From NCBI GenBank assembly GCA_023053685.1, contig JALIGW010000016.1, forward strand, positions 1,846,001 to 1,910,000: a stretch of DNA of 64,000 nt, in the 5' to 3' direction. The first letter of the stretch is position 1, and each line of letters opens with the position of its first letter. This DNA is from Diadophis punctatus similis (taxonomy: Eukaryota; Chordata; Lepidosauria; Squamata; Dipsadidae). Below the pieces are notes generated by a model, which saw only the letters and a list, made by a program, of their open reading frames with translations, was not told the DNA's origin and made no database searches. This document shows positions 55,848 through 64,000 of this stretch, in pieces. The translations under genes were made by a program, and so were the position numbers.

Positions 55848-57901
55848 TATTTTATTTATTTATTTAGACGCTCTTATAGGCCGCCCAATCCCGTGGGACT
55901 CAGGGCGACGTACAGCATGAATAAGAAGCGTACATATAAAAACAGTAATCATAATTTAAATTAAAATATAATTAAAAAGAAAAACATTATAAACACAACA
56001 TTCAGAGGGAATCTGATTATCCTATTCACCCCATCTGCCGGAAGAGCCATGTTTTTAAGGCTTTACGGAAGGCCAGCAGGGTGGGGATGGTCCGGATCTC
56101 TGGTGGAAGTTGGTTCCAGAGGGACGGGGCTCCCACAAAGAAGGCCCTCCCCCTAGGCCCCGCCAGTCGGCATTGTTTGGCCGACGGGACCCGGAGGAGG
56201 CCCTCTCTGTGGGACCTAACCGGTCTTAGGGAGGTATGTGGTAGGATGCGGTCCCGCAGGTAACCTGGCTCTGAGCCATGTAGGGCTTTAAAGGTAACGA
56301 CCAACACCTTAAATTGCAACCGGAGACTAATTGGTAGCCAATGCAGCTGGCGAAGGAGAGGTGTTACGTGGGTGTATCTTGGTACACCCACTACAGCTCG
56401 CGCAGCTGCATTCTGTACCAACTGGAGTCTCCGGATGCTCTTCGAGGGTAGCCCCATGTAGAGCGCGTTACAGTAGTCTAGCCGTGAGGTGACAAGGGCA
56501 TGAGTGACTGTGAGCAAGGCCTCCCTCTCCAAGTAAGGTCGCAATTGGTGCACAAGACGGATCTGTGCGAAGGTCCCCCTAGCCACAGCTGAAAGATGTT
56601 GATCCAATTTTAGCTGTGGATCTAGGAGGACACCCAAATTGCGAACCTGTTCTGAGGGATTCAATTTTTCTCCCCCAAGAACCAAGGAGGGACAGTTGAC
56701 ATAGTCCTTGGGAGGCAATATCCAGAGCCACTCAGTCTTGTCTGGGTTGAGCCTGAGTCTGTTCACTCCCATCCAGACCCTCACATTGTCCAGGCAGCGG
56801 CACATTACATCAACTGCTTCACTGAACTGACACGGGGTGGAGATGTACAACTGGGTATCATCAGCATACTGCTGATACCTCACCCCATGTCGTCGGATGA
56901 TCTCACCCAGCGGTTTCATGTAAATGTTAAACAGGATGGGCGAGAGGACCGAGCCCTGTGGCACCCCGCAAACCAGGGGCCTAGGGGCCGACCTCTGTCC
57001 TCCTGTCAACACCGACTGCGTCCTATCAGAGAGGTAGGAGGAGAACCACCGTAGAACAGTGCCTCCCACTCCCATCTCCCCAAGACGACGCAGAAGGATA
57101 CCATGGTCGATGGTATCGAAAGCCGCTGAGAGGTCAAGTAACACCAGGATGGAGGAATAACCCCCATCCCGGGCTCGCCAGAGATCATCCATCAGCACGA
57201 CCAAAGCAGTCTCCGTACTGTAGCCGCGCCTGAAACCCGATTGAAAGGGATCCAGATAATCAGTATCCTCCAATAGCCGCAGGAGTTGGAGCGACACCAC
57301 CTTCTCAACAACTTTACCCAAAAAGGGTAAGTTGGAGACTGGACGGAAGTTTTTTAAATCCGCTGGGTCCAGGGAAGGCTTCTTGAGGAGGGGCCTCACC
57401 ACCGCAGCTTTTAAAGGCTGTGGGATGGATCCCTCTCTCAAAGAAGCGATCACAACCGCCTGGAGCCAGCCACGTGACACCTCTCTGCTGGCAGAGACCA
57501 GCCAGGAGGGGCACGGGTCCAATAAACAGGTGGAGGCGCTCATCGCTCCTATGGCCTTGTCCACATCCTCAGGAGTGACAGGCTCAAATTCGTCCCATAT
57601 AACAGGACTAAGACTCGCCCCTGTCATCTCGGCTTGCCCTGTCCAAATGGAGTCCAGGTCTGTCCGAATCTGAACGACTTTATCCGCCAGAAACTGAGAA
57701 AATTCCTCAGCTCTGCCCTGCAAGGGATCTTCAACTCCCCCCTTGGTTAGGAGGGAGCGAGTCACCCTAAACAGGGCGGCTGGGCGGGAGTCGGCGGACG
57801 CAATAAGAGCGGAAAAATGCGAGCATTTTGCCGCCCTTATCGCCACTAAGTAAGACTTAATGCAAGTTCTTAAAAGTATCCGGTCTAAGCGGTTTAAACT
57901 C
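55848..57901 (-). mobile_element. L2 LINE, long 3' copy
   Basis: 5'-truncated L2 element of about 2.05 kb. The 3' end (plus strand) is TTTATTTATTTATTTAGACG then GGCCGCCCAATCCCGTGGGA. The single long frame is described separately. The 5' breakpoint is at about 57901, where a stop codon in flanking DNA directly precedes the frame. No clear TSD. Confidence 0.88.
56026..57898 (-). pseudogene. L2 reverse transcriptase ORF, open but 5' truncated
   Basis: Open from the breakpoint near 57898 to the stop at 56026, over 620 codons. The nominal start at 57846 is GTG and is not real: the frame continues upstream as SLNRLDRILLRTCIKSYL. RT motifs in order, by residue from 57846: FRPVSNLPFLGKVVEKVV (about 165), motif A LDLSAAFDTIDHGILL (about 240), motif B GVPQGSVLSPILFNIYM (about 295), motif C YQQYADDTQLYIS (about 328). 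The conserved L2 tail LDYCNALYMGLP, HWLPISLRLQFK and KALKTWLFRQMG follows. The N-terminal APE endonuclease is missing, so it cannot move itself. Lack of any stop suggests recent insertion. Confidence 0.88.
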
Positions 57902-57909
57902 TAAAATAA

Positions 57910-58519
57910 AATATACCAAGCTATAAAAACATATATAGTAACATTATTATCTGTGGTGATATAAGAATATTTTTCTAGTCATAAAATTCCACATTAATGA
58001 ATTGATATGGAAACGTAGTGATTTTCAATTCCGGTTAATCAAGATTTTGGCTGCTGCATCTTTATTAAGTGATTACTTGTTGATAGGGATACAATACCTC
58101 ATCAACAGTCCTTGAGATGGGCTAATGAAATGAAGGAATGACTTCACTGGTGTAGACATTTTAAATCTTACATAATTCCGTCACAGAATTCTATCAAGGA
58201 AATTATTGTTGAAAGAAATTCATATTTTAAGATATTCAACTCCCAAAAAGCTTGGTATTGGGGAAGTTTAAGTTTTAAACATTATTCTAAATAGTATTTT
58301 TTCCCATTCCAAATTCCACCTGAGCACTGTCATTTGTATGCATGTTCAGTTTACTGCACGTTTTCTTCTCTCTCTTTCTACATCCTCCTCCTAAGAAATA
58401 TTGCAAAAGTGATGTTTTTTTAAAGAGATCTATTTAAAAAGGCAAAAAAGCAACCTTTGAGATGTTAGAAGACTGCCCCACTATCACACAGTGAAAATTC
58501 AATGGCTCTATGTTTGTCC
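57910..58519. other. Unassigned stretch
   Basis: No recognised feature. Confidence 0.35.
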
Positions 58520-59195
58520 ACATATATAAGACTAGCTGGATACCTCGCTATGAAACTACGTGACTGGGCTTGATAAATTGACACTTAAAGCTCAAAAATT
58601 AATAAGTAGTTACGATCAGCCTCTCCTCTCCCCTTCTCTCCCTCAGGATTGCCCCACAGAAGCCTCTCCTCTTCTATCCCCCTTCTCTCCCTCAAGCTGG
58701 TCCCATTGATCCTCTCCTATCCCCTTCTCTCCCTCAGGCTTGCCCACAGAAGCCTCTCCTACATTATCCCCTTCTCTCCCTTTCAGGTGGGGAGGGGGAG
58801 TAGAATGTCTAACTCCTTAGGATGGAATAGAATGTCTAAACTCCCAGCATCTCCTCTCCTATCCCCCTTCTCTCCCTCAGGCTGGCCCCATTGATCCTCT
58901 CCTATCCCCTTCTCTCCTTCAGGATTGCCCCACAGAAGCCTTTCCTATCTTATCCCCTCTCTCTCCCTTTCAAGTGGGGAGGGGGAGTAGAATGTTTAAC
59001 TCCTTAGCATCAAAGTGTTGTTAATTACTGTATAAGAATTACTAATGATCTGATGGTCATTCTGAAAAATCCTTTCTTAGCGAGCACCTAGAAGCCAACA
59101 GGAACATATGTGCCGAATTTCAGTTTTGTAGGCTTTACGGTTCTGGAGATTTCGTGATGAGGGAGTGGATTTCGCTTTTATATATATACAGTAGA
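58520..59195. repeat. Dispersed repeat bounded by TATATA motifs, with minisatellite core
   Basis: Starts CATATATAAGACTAGCTGGA and ends GATTTCGCTTTTATATATAT. The right part GTGCCGAATTTCAGTTTTG then GGTTCTGGAGATTTCGTGA fits a repeat type I recall as common in squamates, class not known to me. Confidence 0.45.
58615..59012. repeat. CT-rich minisatellite with higher-order duplication
   Basis: Units such as CCCCTTCTCTCCCTCAGG followed by ATTGCCCCACAGAAGCCTCT alternate with GCTGG.CCCATTGATCCTC. A larger block ending GGTGGGGAGGGGGAGTAGAA (58781-58803) recurs at 58971-58993. The 81-codon frame over it is a repeat artefact. Confidence 0.8.
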
Positions 59196-59735
59196 TTACT
59201 ATTGAAAACCTTCTATATGGTCCTGTTTTGGGCCTTTGAAGCTACAAGTGTATCAAAATAATATTGGGGGAGGCTGTGATCAACAATCAATAGGAATTGT
59301 GTATTTAATTTACTAATTTACATATTGCTAATGAAAGGTTGGGGATATTATATCGTTACCAACTTAAACAGACCAGAATATCATGAGCACCTATCTGAAT
59401 TACAAATGTGCAAAATCCTCTATCATTTCCATGGATATTTCTTATTTAAAATGCAATCATACATATTTGGGGACATCTACTACTATAGTGAGAACTAAAC
59501 AAGATACTATTCTGGCAGGTAATAACTGAGTCTTTTGAAAAGCAATTTTAGAAAGAGGTATTATGTACCGGCGAGTTGTTTTTAATATCATATAATGTTG
59601 AAAAACCTTTTCCCTAAGTTTTTTTTCCTATAGGCAATTATTTTTGCATAGGAAAAATATGCCATCATGCGATAACATATACCCATAGTTTAAAGTAGTA
59701 CAATCCAGTTTATCCCTTCCATTGCTGGTGAAAAT
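59196..59735. other. Unassigned stretch
   Basis: AT-rich with no recognised feature. Confidence 0.35.
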
Positions 59736-59736
59736 A

Positions 59737-60370
59737 GAATAGAATAGCAGAGTTGGAAGGGACCTTGGAGGTCTTCTAGTCCAACCCCTTACCCAGGCAG
59801 GAAACCCTACACTACTTCAGACAAATGGTTATCCAACATCTTCTTAAAAACTTCCAGTGTTGAAGGATTCACAATTTCTGGAGGCAAGTTGTTCCACTGA
59901 TTAATTGTTCTAACTGCCAGGAAATTTCTCCTTAGTTCTAACTTGCTTCTCTTCTTGATCAGTTTCCACCCATTGCTTCTTGTTCTACCCTCAGGTGCTT
60001 TGGAGAATAGCTTCACTTCCTCTTCTTTGTGGCAACCCCTGAGATATTGGAACACTGCTATCATGTCTCCCCTAGTCCTTCTTTTCATTAAACTAGACAT
60101 ACCCAGTTCCTGCAACCATTCTTCATGTGTTTTAGCCTCCAGTCCCCTAATCATCTTTGTTGCTCTTCTTTGCACTCTTTCCAGAGTCTGAACATCTTTT
60201 TTACATTGTGGCGACCAAAACTGAATGCAGTATTCCAAGTGTGGCCTTACCAAAGCATTATAAAGTGGTATTAACACTTCATGTGATCTTGATTCTATCC
60301 CTCTGTTAATGCAGCCTAGAACTGTGTTGGTTTTTTTGGCAGCTGCTGCACACTGAAGTGGATAGATCAA
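59737..60370 (-). mobile_element. CR1 LINE 3' end with AATAG tail
   Basis: The minus-strand frame of 187 aa (60370-59807) holds VLGCINRGIESRSHEVLIPL, YNALVRPHLEYCIQFWSPQC, ERVQRRATKMIRGLEAKTHE and NQWNNLPPEIVNPSTLEVF, the CR1 ORF2 C-terminus after RT, open throughout. The 3' tail on the plus strand is AATAGAATAGAATAGCAGAG, the pentamer-type tail of snake CR1. Nearly the same as 4445-4893. Confidence 0.92.
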
Positions 60371-60547
60371 TGTGTTTTGAGAATAGGCAAGCTCTAAGAT
60401 TTACATTAAATAAATATTACATTAAGGAAACTGTAAGTGTTCTGGCCACCCAGTAAAGTCAAAGAAAGTTAGCACCACTTCCCAATGTGTGCATCTGTAA
60501 ACTTAACCAGCTGTGGCCTTTTCTAGTCTTGTGTGTGTATAATAAAA

Positions 60548-60552
60548 AGCTT

Positions 60553-60625
<73 letters not shown>

Positions 60626-60646
60626 TACACACACACACACACACAT
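60548..60646. repeat. (CT)n(CA)n compound microsatellite
   Basis: CT units to 60594 followed by CA units, interrupted once by CTTGTA. Confidence 0.95.
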
Positions 60647-61145
60647 GTAAAAATCACTGACATTTACATTGTCCTTAGTTAGAGCATGGGTGAGAGAGGA
60701 AAGTAATTGAGCCTTTTCACTTTTGCAATTCTGAACAGCAGCAGGTGGGAAGTGATAGAGAAAGAATATTACATATAACCTGCTTCTCTCAGTGAGCAGT
60801 GAGGGATGAGAACATGCAGTTATGTACATCTAAATAACTGTGCCTTCTCAGACCTTTGTAATTTGCTGCCTGACCAACTCATGGCTTGGTAAAGCAAGAT
60901 TATTCATGTCCTTTATTCTATTGCTTTCACTGTATAGCACTGGGCACCTGCAGAGGATGGCAAGAAATGTTGGCCAAATGGAACATCTCCAATACTTTAC
61001 AGGATATCATTTAGCAAGTGTGATTGAATTACAATTGCAACTTTGGGTCTCTGTCATTAATTCTACCATTATGTTTTGTTACACAGTCAGCCAGATGTTC
61101 AGACTGGATTTGGCATTTTTATGCACCCATCGAGCCTATTCCCTC
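60647..61145. other. Unassigned stretch
   Basis: The 121-codon frame at 60840-61205 has no recognisable domain. Confidence 0.35.
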
Positions 61146-61149
61146 TGGG

Positions 61150-61490
61150 GTAGGCAGATGTTGATGTTTGATGGTGTTAGATTGCAGGATGTAAGCTGTT
61201 CTTAGTAAAGTTGTCTTTTGCAATTGATGGTGAATTTGTCAATGCCAAAAGTGTTCAATGGTGCTCCATCTGTTTTGGGATTGTACCCAAGGCATCTATT
61301 ACTACTGATAGTACCTTTGCTTTCTTTTGCCACAATCTTTTTATTTCTATTTGCAGGCCTTTGTATTTTGTTATCTTCTTCAGTTCTTTCTCTTCTATTC
61401 TGCTATCTCCAAGTACTGCCACCTCCACTTTTTTATATTTCTTATGGACAATTGTTAAGTCTGTGATGTTATATACAGTTATGTTATATT
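61150..61490 (-). mobile_element. R4/Dong-clade LINE 3' fragment, decayed
   Basis: The minus strand gives KKYKKVEVAVLGDSRIEEKE, ITKYKGLQIEIKRLWQKKAK and VLSVVIDALGTIPK, then after a frameshift FGIDKFTI, matching the R4 protein at 3836-4236. Upstream (higher coordinates) is a GAG/GAA tract rather than TAA. Confidence 0.75.
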
Positions 61491-61585
61491 CCTCTTCCTC
61501 CTCCTCCTCCATTATCATCATATTCTATGAGTTCCTTTGATTTGTAAGTTGGTTTGCATGTACATTTCAGCAGATATTCAGCTAG

Positions 61586-61592
<7 letters not shown>

Positions 61593-61637
<45 letters not shown>

Positions 61638-61733
61638 CAGAGACAGAGACAGAGACAGAGAGACAGAGAGACAGAGAGACAGAGAGACAGAGACAGAGAC
61701 AGAGACAGAGACAGAGACAGAGAGACAGAGAGA
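61593..61733. repeat. (GA)n(GACAGA)n microsatellite
   Basis: GA units then GACAGA hexamers with GAGAGACA variants. Arg-Asp and Ser-Leu frames over it are artefacts. Confidence 0.95.
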
Positions 61734-61745
61734 TCCAAAATTATA

Positions 61746-62035
61746 TACCGTATTTTTCGGTGTATAAGACGCACTCTACCCCCCCCAAAAAAGTGGTTGG
61801 AAATGTCTGTGTGTCTTATAGCACGAATGTTGCTGATGCCCCGTCCACCCGCCGGCCCGCATCCTTCGGCCTCTGCCTCCCAGCAATTTGCCTCCTTGCA
61901 GCAAACAGCAAAGAGCCTAGTCAGCTTCAGCACATTCTGATTTAGCACCAGCAGCTGATTGGCAGTTGGATCTGCCTCCCGGAATACTGGAATACCGCCT
62001 ATCAGCTGTTCCAGGCTGCAGGGATCGCCACCACC
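61746..62035. mobile_element. Truncated TIR element (CCGTATTTTTCGGTGTATAAG)
   Basis: Left end only, after TA: CCGTATTTTTCGGTGTATAA. TAGTCAGCTTCAGCACATTC (61919) is shared with 27022 in the copy at 26930, so it is the same family. The right end is not found. Confidence 0.6.

Positions 62036-64000
<1,965 letters not shown>

Noticed and set aside
57332..57673. 113-aa plus-strand frame
   Set aside because: Shadow of the L2 RT frame on the opposite strand.
61537..61940. Open frames rich in Arg-Asp and Arg-Glu (and Ser-Leu in reverse)
   Set aside because: They are translations of the GA/GACAGA microsatellite.

Overview
The window reads as intergenic or intronic DNA from a squamate reptile, most likely a snake. 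No host gene exon, rRNA or tRNA gene, or CRISPR array could be supported. The organism call rests on the repeat mix: Sauria SINE, Bov-B/RTE, CR1, L2, R4/Dong, L1 and Penelope-like retroelements, SPIN-type and other hAT MITEs, mariner relics, and abundant microsatellites next to LINE 3' ends. The background is AT-rich, while many MITEs are CpG-rich islands within it.

Layout. 1-5.8 kb: a foldback DNA (1981-2500), a tetranucleotide microsatellite, and a 3' fragment of an R4/Dong LINE lying between TAA arrays and abutting a CR1 3' end. 5.8-8.4 kb: a complete L1-type element with an intact ORF1 (342 aa), no ORF2, and a perfect 15-bp target-site duplication (TSD). 8.4-18 kb: Penelope relic, small hAT MITE, solo LTR, a 146-bp near-perfect palindrome and a nest of hAT elements inside a GT repeat. 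18-27.4 kb: decayed Bov-B, a Penelope-like element split by a MITE, a MIR/CR1/SINE/hAT nest, a CR1-superfamily polymerase remnant and a TA-flanked TIR element. 27.4-40.8 kb: CR1 tail, several hAT MITEs, a SPIN-like element with a transposase relic, RTE relic, another CR1 split by a hAT, and a mariner foldback. 41-51.3 kb: back-to-back Penelope tails with a Sauria SINE at their junction, L2 ends, SINEs, a foldback hAT carrying ETS-like motifs inside an L2, and a Bov-B reverse transcriptase fragment. 51-64 kb: mostly featureless AT-rich DNA, then an L2 with over 600 open codons of reverse transcriptase, a CT-rich minisatellite, a CR1, an R4 fragment and large CT/CA/GA repeats.

Nothing here works as a gene pathway. 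The internal relationships are between parasites and their machinery: the Sauria SINE has the tail expected for Bov-B mobilisation, MIR/CORE-like SINEs have L2-like tails, and short MITEs would depend on absent hAT transposases. The strongest candidate for something new is the ORF1-only L1. Next come the split of hAT-like elements into a group whose 8-bp TSDs all have a central TA (8 of 8) and a group where none does (0 of 8), two independent hAT insertions at the same site of the CR1 3' end, and several long palindromes. All family assignments come from reading the sequence and recalling family features; no database search was run.
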